64,000 bases of DNA, from assembly GCA_026874595.1 (NCBI GenBank), contig CM049313.1:56441159-56505158 (forward strand), in the 5' to 3' direction. The notes beneath the pieces are model-generated. The model worked only from the letters and a program-made list of their open reading frames with translations. It searched no databases and was not told the origin of the DNA. The stretch comes from Sipunculus nudus. Its lineage: Eukaryota; Annelida; Sipuncula; Golfingiida; Sipunculidae. The position numbers were made by a program, and so were the translations under genes. Below, piece by piece: positions 1 through 11,627 of the stretch. How positions within the stretch are numbered: position 1 is the stretch's first letter; each line of letters starts with the position of its first letter.

Positions 1-1949
1 CGGAGGAAATGGAATATTTTTTTGAAAAAGGGTGGCATTAACCTACTTGATAAGTGCTAAAGCAAGACTTATCCTGCAGTATTTTCATTGCAGTCTGAGT
101 CTGTTGATGTCCAAGTACCAGTATACAGCCAACTGATAAGCTAAGTATTCATACCAGTGATACTGTCATGAAGTCATAGTCAAGCTGTACTGCACCATCA
201 TGATTCATACAGGGTAACAAGGTACAAACCATTTTCCCATGATTCCGACGTGTTACACGCCTATAATAATTTACACACATAGAGCTTTTTTTAACATTTT
301 TTAAAGGATCTTTCACTCTGAGCCATCATGAATAAAATATCCCTGAAAAAATCTTTCCCAAAAACACATAAATCCCAAAACCTCCAATGAAATTATTTTT
401 TTATACAACATAAGTATATGTAGCCTCCCTGTAGTATGTCCTGCATTCTGTCTGCACCATGTTATATCATAATATGCTGTTAACCTAGGAAACATGAAGA
501 AAGGTGAGAGGCTGGTGATGTTAATACCTGGTTTGTCCTTTTGTCAATGTATCATAGTTATGTATCTCATCGCTGCCAAGTCAAGTGTGGTTAAAAACCT
601 TCCCATCACTGCCACGAGACATTTTACAGTGCACAGGAAACGCCCAGAGAGTCTTTGGTTAGCATGTATGAATCCATAAGGCAGAACTACGAAATTTGAT
701 GGTTCCTAGTAATCACATATCAATTGTTATCAAATTTAATTGTAAACAAGGTTTACAGGGTTATTAGAAATTTATGCTATTATTGTTAGTTAATAAAATC
801 CACACCCGCATGGGTGGAATGAGGATTCCCCCCCCCCCCCCCCCCCCCCCCGCCATGTCATAAAATATATTACAAGCTTAGAAGAGACCACTCGCATCTT
901 TTTTATCAATCTTGGTGATATATGGTGGAGATATCTTTTATTCATCTGTGATTAAAATAAAATTAGTCAGAACCATTTTATAATTTTGTTTGGTGGTTCC
1001 AGGAATGTTTATGCACCAGAATTAAATATATATTTATGCAGATATTTTATATATACTAACTTTATCAATCAAAGATAAATAAAACCAGAATGCTTTTTCT
1101 TTTTCCACAGAGTAAGTCCCAGCTTGTTTTTAACAAAATGATTTATTATCAAGGAATTATGTATTTCCCAGTTTATCCTACATCAACCTTGTGCTGGGAT
1201 TAAAATTTTAAATATGATCAAATTTATTAAATATAGTAAAATGATAAACAAAATTTGCCATGATAACCAATGAATGTGGCCATGGATGGTTCCACACATG
1301 ATACAAACAAGTTTAAAAGTCAACTGTCCAACCATTAATACCTGCAATGACCTGATCATCAGAGTGTGTCACAAACAGGTACCTGACCTGACAGACAAAC
1401 ATTCATGCTGTAATAAATATTCCCCTCCCATGGCTATGTTTCTCCCCCAAGGCTACAAGCACCCCAAAGTTTAATGTATAGGGTCCCACATAGTCACTGT
1501 GCTCTCACGTGGCTCAATTCAGTTTTACATATTTATATATTAACTTATGCAGACAGACATACAGTGTATTATACAGGTCACCCCATATTTACATCTTTAA
1601 TCAAGACTGTAACTCTCAAATTATACCATATTATGTTTTGTATTTTCTTGTACTAATTTGAGCAAGTTATTGTGCTAAATTGATGTTTCAGTCTCTGTAA
1701 ATACTGGTGTCTGCACATCTGGTTTTAATGGTGAAACTATATTGTTAGCCAATACCACTTATCCAAGATGACCTAGTTTGGGGTCAAGTGAAACAACCTG
1801 ACCAAAGTTACCTGAATGCAAAATGATTAGTTTTTGCTCTGAAAACCAAAGATTGTGTCCTATTATTTACCTGAAAGTGCATCTATAGAAAAGCTGAAGG
1901 CTAAGTCATAGAACTAAAGCAGATTTAGTACTAAATCCTGGTACCTTTT
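1..1949. other. No gene seen; 3' flank or distal intron of the PDZ gene
   Basis: AT-rich sequence with frequent stops in all frames. The short open frames here have no domain, splice context or compositional support. The only structured items are a poly-C run at 828-851 and a small inverted repeat, CACCC-GCAT-GGGTG, just before it. A terminal exon of the minus-strand PDZ gene could lie here or beyond the window edge, but I could not identify one. Confidence 0.5.
828..851. repeat. Poly-C homopolymer (24 nt)
   Basis: Uninterrupted run of C, read directly. Similar C or G runs occur at 26930-26944, 28305-28320, 30730-30751, 38801-38817, 39444-39455 and 60879-60893. Their exact lengths may be affected by sequencing error. 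Confidence 0.95.
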
Positions 1950-2650
1950 TCTCTTGTGCTTCAGATTAAATGCCATATTTCCAGCAGGATTAACTGGCCT
2001 CCTCTGTCTGCTGAGGAATTCTCTCCATCTGTCAATATCACTTTCAGTCTTCTCTTATTTCCAGCATTCTGCTGATCTCTTAATTCTGAAGCTACACTGT
2101 TATCATGAATATGTACATTTTGCCGTTCTTTCATCTTGAATGTGTATATTTGGTTATCTGGTTAATTGCATGTATTGTTTCCTTCATTCTGGTGATGACT
2201 GCTTGTTTTATTTAATGAACAGGTTGAACACGAAATTCTGGTACCCTACCTTGTCCTCAGCAACTGTGTTATCATGTTCCGTAAAGTCAGACTTTTTTTG
2301 GTACTCAACTTGATCACATTTCTCCATGGCACTTTCCCACAGATAGTCATCTTTCTAAATATAAATATATCTGAGCGAGTCACCTTGTCTTGCGTAAAAT
2401 TCATCTCTGTTATGATCAGAGTAGCATCCTGTTCTTTTTTGTGTCTCTACAGTAATAGCCATAGCCAGGGAGTATTGTCATTCCACGAATATCTCCTCAC
2501 AATCACATTTCTGCAAAGCTCTGACTCAACTGTTTCTATGACCTTTGACCCTTCTTCAACAAAAGTTATGAATATATCCTCTAAAGATATCATACCAACT
2601 CACCAATATTTGAGCCTGAACACTTCTTCAAAGCAAAATGTTGATGAGAA
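1950..2650 (-). repeat. Diverged repeat block, possibly an inverted relative of the 44-bp minisatellite
   Basis: Read on the minus strand, this block repeatedly shows ATTCATGATAAC, AACATGATAACAC and CTGATCATAACAG, roughly 60-150 bp apart. These resemble the TTCATGATCACTGCAG core of the plus-strand 44-bp array at 9458-10792. The strand is purine-rich, which removes stop codons and leaves several overlapping short open frames. One candidate interval, 2354-2250, is bounded by a T-rich acceptor and an AAG|GTAGGG donor, so a diverged exon cannot be excluded. I favour old repeat DNA over coding. Confidence 0.3.
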
Positions 2651-3918
2651 AAGAAACCAACTTTGCATCAGTGCATTTAGATTAACAATCTTTCAGTGAA
2701 AATCTCAACCCATGCAATGGAATCATAACTGGTGTATCAAAATACACTTATATTCTGTACCACGCTTTTATTCCTATAGCCAAAGTTGATGGTATGGAGC
2801 ATCATAAAAATGACATTTCAATGATGTCTGGTACACCGGTGTCCATCCATGCAGAGAAAACTGTGCACATAACCCAAGTTTCTATCCAGATCTGAGAAAA
2901 TCAGAGGGTATCCAAGCAGATGATGAAGCATATATCATATCATGAAAAATGTCTTCCTGACACTGTCCAACAATTTTTAATCTTGCAAAAGAAAGCCAGT
3001 GTCAATTCATGCAGAAAATATAAAAAAACATAATTTCATGTATGATGTCTCAATGACACAGTCCAAAACTTTTCAATCAAGTAAACCATCCTCTGGTACA
3101 CCTTACATCTCAATGATGTATCCATGTAATGTTCATCACTGTAAGTCCATGTTCTGATGTAGGGTGTCTCATGATTCTACTTTAATGATCTTTCCTCTAG
3201 ATAATGTCCTACTCAACATGTTACACCCTCTTTATATCCACGCCCTCCACCCTCAGCATATAAACATCCCCCTCTGACATACACACACCAGTAACACCAG
3301 TGATGTGCATGTCTGATGTGGCATCATGGTAGTCTGCTCTCAGTGTGTTAGTCCTGTAAGTCAACACCTACAAAATCTCATGCCTACACAGTGATACTGC
3401 CAGTACAAACAGTATACATCATACCTATTGTACCATACTGGTCCACTGGCATGTGCCCCTAAGCTATTATTGAAATACAGGAGGTCATTCAAGGTCAACA
3501 ACATGGCCAGTACCTTTCCTATAAAATTCATGATCTAGTTAACTCTGAACATACAGGCAGACCATTCAACAATCTGCTGATAAAATAAAATACTTAACAA
3601 TCACCTTAATGATTGTCAGCCTTATATTGTTGTGATTAATTAGTAATTTTTAATTTACATATTCTTTGTAGTTTTCTTCTTATTCTCTCAGTATTTGGTC
3701 AAGTGTAAAAAAAAATCATACTTTATATATGGAAATTATCTGGAAAGTAATACTCATCCACTTTTGTCGAAAGATAATATTTCTCAAAATAGAAAGTTTG
3801 AAAATAACAATAACACTCCATTAATGGCAAAATTGTAATTTTGGTGCAAGTATAGACCATAATCTACAACACTGAATCAAACAGGAGTGAGTTTTTTGTA
3901 AAATATCTTTTAATTCAG
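2651..3918. other. No gene seen; weak degenerate repetition
   Basis: Phrases such as TGATGTCT, CAATGATGT and CAATGACACAGTCCA recur at irregular spacing between about 2790 and 3180. This suggests a decayed tandem repeat, but the period is not clear by eye. No exon with PDZ-gene phase was recognised on the minus strand. Confidence 0.4.
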
Positions 3919-4400
3919 CCAGTGATGTAGGACTTGAGTTTGGACTTGAGCCCACTTTTATAAGGCTGAGGGTCTTGAGCTCAGACTTTTACTCGGCGGT
4001 AAGGACTTAAGAAATCAGGCAGGGTTCACCTCCAGTCCAGTTAAAAAGAAAACTCTCTCACGTTATATAAAGACTGTGCACATGGGTGATCTACCAACAG
4101 AATAAAACAAAAATTAAGACTACACATACCAAATTTTAGCTCTGCATCAGGGGGTTTGTAATTAAATATTCAAGTAAAGGGCACTTGTAAATTATTATAA
4201 AATTTGCATGATTATCTCAAATATTCTTTTTAAATTTCTTTAAATAAGAAGATTTGTATTGGATTCGGACTTGGACTGGTGTACAAAATTACTCAGACTC
4301 AATGAAGGTGGATTTGGACTCAAACGTTAAGGACTTGAACTAGGACTTGAGTGGCCTGTACTCAGACTTGCACTAGGAGTGGACTCAATTACATCACTGG
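3919..4400 (+). mobile_element. Non-autonomous hAT-like MITE (482 bp)
   Basis: The element is bounded by inverted CCAGTGATGTA ends: it begins CCAGTGATGTAGGACTTGAG and ends with TACATCACTGG. Its interior is full of GGACTTGAG/GGACTTGG words, in direct orientation at both ends. A diverged copy in the opposite orientation lies at about 30275-30702; both share AGTAAAGGGCACTTGTAAAT and the GATTATCTCAAATAT segment. There is no coding capacity. CAGTG-type termini are typical of hAT elements, but I could not see a convincing 8-bp target duplication, so the superfamily is inference. Confidence 0.7.
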
Positions 4401-4718
4401 TTACAGGGACAGCTTTGATAGGCTGTGTAGCTTGAAAGTTATTTTACATTCCAAAGTAAATAGCAGGTGCAAATCAATTACCTGTGACTTTTAATCATCA
4501 AGAAAATTTGTAGGTCTTAGTGTTGTGAAAAATACTAATATAAAGGGTGCAGGGTTGCTCATATTCACAAAATGGATGCTAGCTAGATGCAGCAAGGCGT
4601 TAACTATTGCAGCAGCCAGATCCTTGCTGTTAGGAAGATGGAATGTTGATGCTGGATAATCGAGGCCATGCTGAATTTAGTCACAAAAACTCTAATTAAA
4701 CTCTAATGAAAAATTGTA

Positions 4719-4888
4719 CAGTAAAACCTGAGAGTTAAGACCACCTGATGTGCCACAACAAAAGCGGTCTTAAGTCACAGGTGGTCCTAAGTCTCAGGTG
4801 GCCTAAGTCTCAGCATGAAGCGAACAAAGAATATTAAGGCATATATGTATGTGTAAACATTTATTTATTTATTATAAAAATACATACT

Positions 4889-4929
<41 letters not shown>

Positions 4930-6055
4930 CAAAATATTCACAACAATATTTACAAGTTAACAACAATATTTACTTAACACAATGAATCAATCTTGCCCTG
5001 CTTAACAAAGGGAATCTTATTTATAATTATCAAAGAAAGCCGGTCCTTTTATAACTTTGTTAAACAAGCCTTTGTCAAAGGCTTTGAATAGCCTGTTTAT
5101 CATATTGCATATATAAAATCCCAATAAACTTCAAAGCAGGTATGAAGGGATCGATCATTAGTTTACAGGTGACTGCTCACATTACAAACAGTCTCTCTAT
5201 TATTGGTACTATGGTAGTAAGCATTGATGAATATTCTAATGATGTTATCGAAGCAGGGCGTCAGTTTGTCGTCGTCACGAACTGACATAATGTCAAGTCA
5301 AAATGTGTGTGATAAGCAATTACAGTTGATCGCTTACGTAATGACAAACTTACTTTCATGACTCACTTTTTAAAATTAATTCCGCGCAAATGTTATTTAC
5401 CCATCGCTAAGACTAGTTATGAACTCCGGTCAACGACCGCAGCGTGGTGAATGCGACCGCGGTGTCAGAAGAAATACAACGGGAGTTCTGTTCGATGAAT
5501 ATTAATGAGGGATTTCCCCTAGGGCACGTGAACACTTTACCGTAAAGATGTTTTAGACAATCGTTAAACAAATACGATGTATTCAAAGACGGGCTGTGCT
5601 AAAAAAGTAATGGTACACTGGCATCAGAATTAAAGAATTGCGTCGTTTTACGTTCCCTCGCAATTATCGCGGAACTTTCATTTTTGGAGAAAGATTAAAA
5701 CCACGCGGGCCCTGGGCCATTGACACCTGGAGGGGTATTGTGAATTGATGTCCGATTCACCGCGGGGAAAGTAGGTCACCATTGCCACAGGTCTGCACAT
5801 TCACGAGACGGTCAACGGCACGGTCGTTTTAGTCTTAACTTGGGACGCCAGGTGCCACTACCGCTACACCAGGCGGTCGCTTAACAGAGGTAAAGACCAG
5901 CGACCGGCCACATTTGAGCGGTCGGTGGTCGCGTACCACAAACGGTCGCTCAACACAGGGGCATTAAAGAGTGATTAAGCTCGGTGCATTCATTTTCCGG
6001 TCGTAAGTCACAGACGGTCGCTGGCGGCAGTGGTCGCTTGGTTCAGGTTTCACTG
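4719..6055. mobile_element. TA-flanked DNA transposon relic, Tc1/mariner-pogo style (1337 bp)
   Basis: The left end is TA|CAGTAAAACCTGAG and the right end is CAGGTTTCACTG|TA, giving near-identical 13-bp inverted termini and a TA target duplication, as expected of the Tc1/mariner/pogo group. Both ends carry GGTCGCT/GGTCTTAAG-like subterminal repeats. The right half (about 5400-6050) is much more GC-rich than the surroundings and rich in CGGTCGC words, while the left half contains a (TA)n tract. No transposase frame is visible. A much shorter element with the same termini sits at 27867-28050. Confidence 0.8.
4891..4927. repeat. (TA)n microsatellite
   Basis: Pure AT dinucleotide run inside the 1.3-kb TA-flanked element, so probably specific to this insertion or a later expansion. 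Confidence 0.95.
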
Positions 6056-6111
6056 TATATGTCATTGCAGTGGAAAGCCACACAATAAAACATTCATTTC
6101 TAATTGGAATT

Positions 6112-6310
6112 TAGAAACTATCTATACCTTCTGATAGCTTTATAAAAGTATTTTTGGTTTCTTTGTATTGCTACATTATAACCTTTGCCAAAGGTTAGGG
6201 ATTATGTTTTTGCCAGCGTTTGTTTGTTTGTCAGGATTTGTACTCGTGTGGCCTGGACTTGGACTTGCACTTGGACTTGCATGGATGGAATGGACTCAAC
6301 TAAACCACTG
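6112..6310 (+). mobile_element. Remnant carrying the TTTTGCCAGCGTTTGTTTGT motif
   Basis: The stretch runs from TAGCTTTATAAAAG through GTATTGCTACATTATAACC and TTTTGCCAGCGTTTGTTTGT to a GGACTTGG-rich end. The same succession occurs inverted at about 30145-30290, where it also abuts a GGACTTGAG-type element. The repeated pairing suggests a composite or a shared insertion history. No coding sequence is visible. Confidence 0.55.
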
Positions 6311-6384
6311 AATTCATCTTTTTATGACAGCAGCTACATTTTTATCTAGCTATGGGACAATATATAAAATAGTCATGGATGATA

Positions 6385-8624
6385 AAAATCAATCTTCAAA
6401 CTCCTTTGACACTGGAAGATTATAAAATGAATCTTCAAACTCCTCTGACACTGGAAGATAATAAAATTAATCTTCAAACTCCTTTGACATTGGAAGATTA
6501 TAAAATCAATCTTCGAACTCCTTTGACATTGAAAGATTATAAAATTTATCTTCAAACACCTTTGACACTGGAAGATTATAAAATCTATCTTCAAACTCCT
6601 TTGACATTGAAAGATTATAAAATTAATCTTCAAACTCCTTTGACATTGAAAGATTATAAAATCAATCTTCAAACTCTTCTGGCATTGAAAGATTATAAAA
6701 TTAATCTTTAAACTCCTTTGACACTGCAAGTTTATAAAATAAATCTACAAACTCCATTGACATTGAAAGATTATAAAATCAATCTTCAAACTCCATTGAC
6801 ATTGAGGGATTATAAAATCAATCTTCAAACTCCATTGACATTGAAAGATTATAAAATCAATCTTCAAACTCCATTAACATTGAAAAATTATAAAATCAAT
6901 CTTCAAACTCCATTGACATTGAAAGATTATAAAATCAATCTTCAAACTCCATTGACATTGAAAGATTATAAAATCAATCTTCAAACTCCATTGACATTCA
7001 AAGATTATAAAATCAATCTTCAAACTCCATTGACATTGAAAGATTATAAAATCAATCTTCAAACTCCATTGACATTCAAAGATTATAAAATCAATCTTCA
7101 AACTCCATTGACATTGAAAGATTATAAATTCAATCTTCAAACTCCATTGACATTGAAAGATTATAAAATCAATCTTCAAACTCCATTGACATTCAAAGAT
7201 TATAAAATCAATCTTCAAACTCCATTGACATTGAAAGATTATAAAATCAATCTTCAAACTCCATTGACATTGAAAGATTATAAAATTAATCTTCAAACTC
7301 CTTTGACATTGAAAGATTATAAAATCAATCTTCAAACTCTTCTGGCATTGAAAGATTATAAAATTAATCTTCAAACTCCTTTGACACTGCAAGTTTATAA
7401 AATCAATCTTCAAACTCCATTGACATTGAAAGATTATAAAATCAATCTTCAAACTCCATTGACATTGAAAGATTATAAAATCAATCTTCAAACTCCATTG
7501 ACATTCAAAGATTATAAAATCAATCTTCAAACTCCATTGACATTGAAAGATTATAAAATCAATCTTCAAACTCCATTGACATTCAAAGATTATAAAATCA
7601 ATCTTCAAACTCCATTGACATTCAAAGATTATAAAATCAATCTTCAAACTCCATTGACATTCAAAGATTATAAAATCAATCTTCAAACTCCATTGACATT
7701 GAAAGATTATAAAATCAATCTTCAAACTCCATTGACATTGAAAGATTATAAAATCAATCTTCAAACTCCATTGACATTGAAAGATAATAAAATCAATCTT
7801 CAAACTCTATTGACATTGAAAGATTATAAAATCAATCTTCAAACTCCATTGACATTCAAAGATTATAAAATCAATCTTCAAACTCCATTGACATTGAAAG
7901 ATTATAAAATCAATCTTCAAACTCCATTGACATTCAAAGATTATAAAATCAATCTTCAAACTCCATTGACATTCAAAGATTATAAAATCAATCTTCAAAC
8001 TCCATTGACATTGAAAGATTATAAAATCAATCTTCAAACTCCATTGACATTCAAAGATTATAAAATCAATCTCCAAACTCCATTGACATTGAAAGATTAT
8101 AAAATCAATCTTCAAACTCCATTGACATTCAAAGATTATAAAATCAATCTTCAAACTCCATTGACATTGAAAGATTATAAAATCAATCTTCAAACTCCAT
8201 TGACATTCAAAGATTATAAAATCAATCTTCAAACTCCATTGACATTCAAAGATTATAAAATCAATCTTCAAACTCCATTGACATTGAAAGATTATAAAAT
8301 CAATCTTCAAACTCCATTGACATTGAAAGATTATAAAATCAATCTTCAAACTCCATTGACATTCAAAGATTATAAAATCAATCTTCAAACTCCATTGACA
8401 TTCAAAGATTATAAAATCAATCTTCAAACTCCACTGACATTGAAAGATTATAAAATCAATCTTCAAACTCCATTGACATTGAAAGATTATAAAATCAATC
8501 TTCAAACTCCATTGACATTCAAAGATTATAAAATCAATCTTCAAACTCCATTGACATTGAAAGATTATAAAATCAATCTTCAAACTCCATTGACATTGAA
8601 AGATTATAAAATCAATCTTCAAAC
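6385..8624. repeat. 39-bp minisatellite, about 57 tandem copies
   Basis: The unit is roughly AATCTTCAAACTCCATTGAC + ATTGAAAGATTATAAAATC, 39 bp, repeated across about 2.24 kb. Copies at 6385-6740 are diverged (CTCCTTTGACACTGG variants) and the centre is nearly homogeneous. Two main variants, ATTGAAAG and ATTCAAAG, are interleaved. Because 39 is divisible by three and the unit lacks stops in one frame on each strand, long open frames appear on both strands, encoding 13-residue repeats (LQTPLTLKDYKIN on plus; a hydrophobic repeat on minus). A block with TCTTCTGGCATTG followed by CACTGCAAGTTTAT occurs twice, 663 bp apart, exactly 17 units. I do not annotate a protein: the plus frame has an in-frame TAA at 6709 and no ATG in the homogeneous part. 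Confidence 0.97.
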
Positions 8625-9457
8625 TTCTAATCTATTAATGGACATTTTCTATGAAAATAGTTCTTCTACCTGTGCCTGTTTTAATGACATTATGAAAATA
8701 AAATGCTTTCCTGTAATGGAATCCGCAGGAAATCACAGAAAATTTTGACCATGAATATTAATTGAGAAACCTTAGCACAACAACAGCAACCAGTTATTTC
8801 CATAACAACAAAGAAATAAAGACCTGTGGTACTATATTTTTGTCATAGGTACAAATCTACATCATGCATTCTTTAAATATCACATCCAGTTAATGAGAGC
8901 AGTAGTCTGAGTCATGCAATACCAACAATATTATACACCTGTATAGCATATATTTTTTCTCCTTCTGCACACCTAGCAAGACATATCATCATGCATCAAT
9001 GAAGACAAGTTGCAGATCAGATGATCCTGTTATTACATGCACCATGTAAAAAGTTCAGACAGCCATGTGTTACTTTAGGAAATTCCCATAGCATTACAGG
9101 AAACAGACAATGCCTGAGTTACCACATTGTGTGTAGGTGATCATACGTTCAAACCGTGTCAAATTCTGCTCTATCACCACATGATAAGACTATTGCCATG
9201 GTGATATCAGCTTTAAAGGTCTTTATTGATGATGAAAGCATTCTGGATATATAAAATGGATCAAACCAGACCAAAATAGCTGTTTCCTGCTAAATTACAT
9301 GTCACTAAAATGCAATGTTTTGACATAGTGCTTAACACACTATTGCTAACTCTGTTCTGCTCACTGGTTCATTTACCTACCGGTAATTTTCTTTAGCATG
9401 GTCCCTCTTTGTGATATACAGGAACATATGTGTGAACCTTCACTGTATAATACATCT
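8625..9457. other. No gene seen between the two minisatellites
   Basis: AT-rich sequence with no domain, splice-supported exon or clear repeat. The plus frame from the 39-bp array runs about 40 residues into this stretch before stopping at 8746-8748, with no similarity I recognise. Confidence 0.5.
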
Positions 9458-10792
9458 TATCTTGACGTTCATGGTCACTGCAGTGTCACAATGAACATTA
9501 TTATTCTGATCTCATGGTCACTGCAGGGTTAGCCTCAAAATTATCCTTCTGATGCTCATGATTACTGCAGGCTTGGGATGAGATTATCCTTCTGATGTTC
9601 ATGATCACTGCAGTGTCAGGCTGGCCATTATTGTTCTGATGTTCATGCTGACTTCAGTGTGACACTGGCAATAATCTTTCTGATGTTCTTGATGACACCA
9701 GTGTGAGACTGGTCTTTACCTTTCTGATGTTCATGATCACTGCAGTGTCAGACTAAATATTATCCTTCTGATATTCATGATCACTGCAGAGTCAGATGAA
9801 ATATCATCCTTGTGATGTTCATGATCACTGCAGTGTCAAGCTGAATATTTTCCTTCTGATATTCATAATCATTGCAGTGTGAAAATGATCATTATCCTTC
9901 TGATGTTCATGATCACTGCAGTGTCAGACTAACTTCCTGATGTTTATCATCACTACAGAATCAGGCTGAATTTCATCCTCCTGCTGTTCATGGTTTCTGT
10001 AGTGTCAAGCTGAATATTATCCTTCTGATGATCATGATCACTGCAGTGTCAGACTGATCATTATCTTTCTGATGTCCATCAGCACTATTATTATTACTGA
10101 GTATTATCCATTAACTGTAGTGTTCTGATGCTCATGATCACTGCAGAGTTAGATTGAAGATTATCCTTCTGATGTTCATGATCACTGCAGTGTGAGACTG
10201 ATCATTATCCTTCTGACATTGATGATCACTGCAGAGTTAGGCTGAAGATTATCCTTCTGATGTTCATGATCACTGTAGTGTCAGACTGATCATTATCCTT
10301 CTGACGTTGATGATCACTGCAGAGTTAGGCTGAAGATTATCCTTCTGATGTTCATGATCACTGCAGTGTCAGACTAAATATTATCCTTCTGATATTTATG
10401 ATCACCACAATGTCAGGCTGATCATTATCCTTCTGATATTCATGATCACTGCAGTGTCAAGCTGAATATCATCCTTCTGATGTTCATGATCACTGCAGTG
10501 TCAGACTAAATATTATCCTTCTTATATTAATGATCACCACAATGTCAGGCTGATCATTATCCTTCTGATATTCATGATCATTTCAGTGTCAAGCTGAATA
10601 TCATCCTTTTGATGTTCATGATCACTGCAGTGTCAGACTAAATATTATCCTTCTGATTTTCATGATCACTGCAGTGTAAGACTGGATAGTACCCTTCTGA
10701 TATTCATGATGACTTCAGTGTGAGACTGATCATAATCCTTCTGATGTTCATGATCACTGCAGTGTCAGAGTGGTCATTATCCTTCTGATGTT
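9458..10792 (+). repeat. 44-bp degenerate minisatellite, about 30 copies
   Basis: The unit is about 44 bp: TTATCCTTCTGATGTTCATG then ATCACTGCAGTGTCAGACTG and a short variable link. Most units contain the perfect 10-bp palindrome CACTGCAGTG (a PstI core) beside a TGATCA. Higher-order structure is visible: a two-unit block with CTGACRTTGATGATC and GAGTTAGGCTGAAG repeats at about 10200-10340, and a three-unit block with CACCACAATGTCAGGC repeats at about 10370-10620. The period is not a multiple of three and stops are frequent, so it is non-coding. It ends about 150 bp downstream of the last recognised PDZ exon. Confidence 0.95.
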
Positions 10793-10942
10793 TTGATTCA
10801 CACTAATTCACATATCTCTCAGGATTATTCACTTTTTTCCTTATGTGACTACAATTTCAAGCAAATATAGATGCACACAGGCTACACCCATTCAATCTTA
10901 TAACAGAACATAACTTCTATAACTTATTTTATTCCAACTGAC

Positions 10943-11078
10943 CTTTTGACTAGAATTTCTCTTCTGCTTCGGATGGTCAGAACCAGTGGACCATCAGGCT
11001 GCTCTGCAAACTTGGCCCCAGCTTGTGAAGGTGTCAGCCCCTTTAATGACTGGCCTGTCAGCTCGAGTATCTGGTCTC
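10943..11078 (-). CDS. PDZ gene exon 9: C-terminal half of PDZ domain 2
   Basis: This exon encodes residues 450-495 of the assembled protein, beginning DQILELTGQSLKGL and continuing through GPLVLTIRSRR. This is the second half of a PDZ domain (beta-4 to beta-6 with helix alpha-B). On the minus strand it is preceded by TCCTCACAG and followed by the donor GTCAGT. It enters with two bases completing a Gly codon, matching exon 8, and leaves after two bases of the next codon. Its length, 136 nt, and both phases are identical to the corresponding exon of PDZ domain 1. The first residue of helix alpha-B, His in class I PDZ domains, is Pro466 here, so ligand choice probably differs from domain 1. The frame is still open at the donor, so at least one further exon must exist downstream; I could not find it. 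Confidence 0.9.
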
Positions 11079-11627
11079 CTGTGAGGACAAGTCATGAATA
11101 TGTATTAAATAAATCAAATCTCAATTAGTAGGCACTGGAAGAGTCCTGTGATCTAAAACGTATGGGATCTGAAAACTTTTGGTGTTTTTATACTGAAATG
11201 GGGCAATATGTTGACAATATGGGTACAAAATAATCAAAGGAGCTTAACTATTTTTTTTACATCTTTCTGTTTCTTAGCACTGAATCATGATTCTATAAAT
11301 CAGTAAAATTTTCTACCATACACTCTGTTCTATACGGTTAAGCACCATGGAATATACACATGTATTGAAAACAATACAAAGTACCAGTCAAACGCTGTGT
11401 GTTATTATTATTATTATTATTATTATTGTTATTATAATTATTATTATTATCATAATTAAACTGAAATCAGACATTTAGAAACAGGTGTTAGGAGAACACA
11501 CAATTTACCTGGATTATCACATTCTGGATCTTTCTGTAACTACACTGTCCCATTGACAAAATCAATAATCTTCCTCTTATATAAACTGACTCTGGAGAGT
11601 TTGAGATAAAAGATTTTGACCTCACAC
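11079..11627 (-). other. Intron 8 of the PDZ gene (splits PDZ domain 2)
   Basis: Phase-1 intron that begins with the GTGTGAGG donor after KEG and ends TCCTCACAG. It contains an (ATT)n tract at about 11404-11451 and otherwise nothing recognisable. Confidence 0.85.

Noticed and set aside
2250-2354. Possible downstream exon of the PDZ gene on the minus strand
   Set aside because: The splice-like borders are good and two frames are open. However, the frame joined in phase 2 from exon 9 is not clearly protein-like and the block resembles a repeat. It was kept only as a possibility.
2274-2699. 141-codon plus-strand open frame
   Set aside because: No recognisable domain or signal, and the opposite strand is equally open in pieces. 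The block looks like diverged tandem repeat with skewed base composition.
6874-8622. Minus-strand repeat frames of 271 and 309 codons
   Set aside because: Reverse reading of the same minisatellite; no start context, splice sites or domain.
6718-8748. 676-codon plus-strand open frame over the 39-bp repeats
   Set aside because: It has no ATG within the homogeneous array, begins just after a stop, and is matched by equally open minus-strand frames. The openness follows from a 39-bp stop-free unit, so it is reported as a minisatellite.
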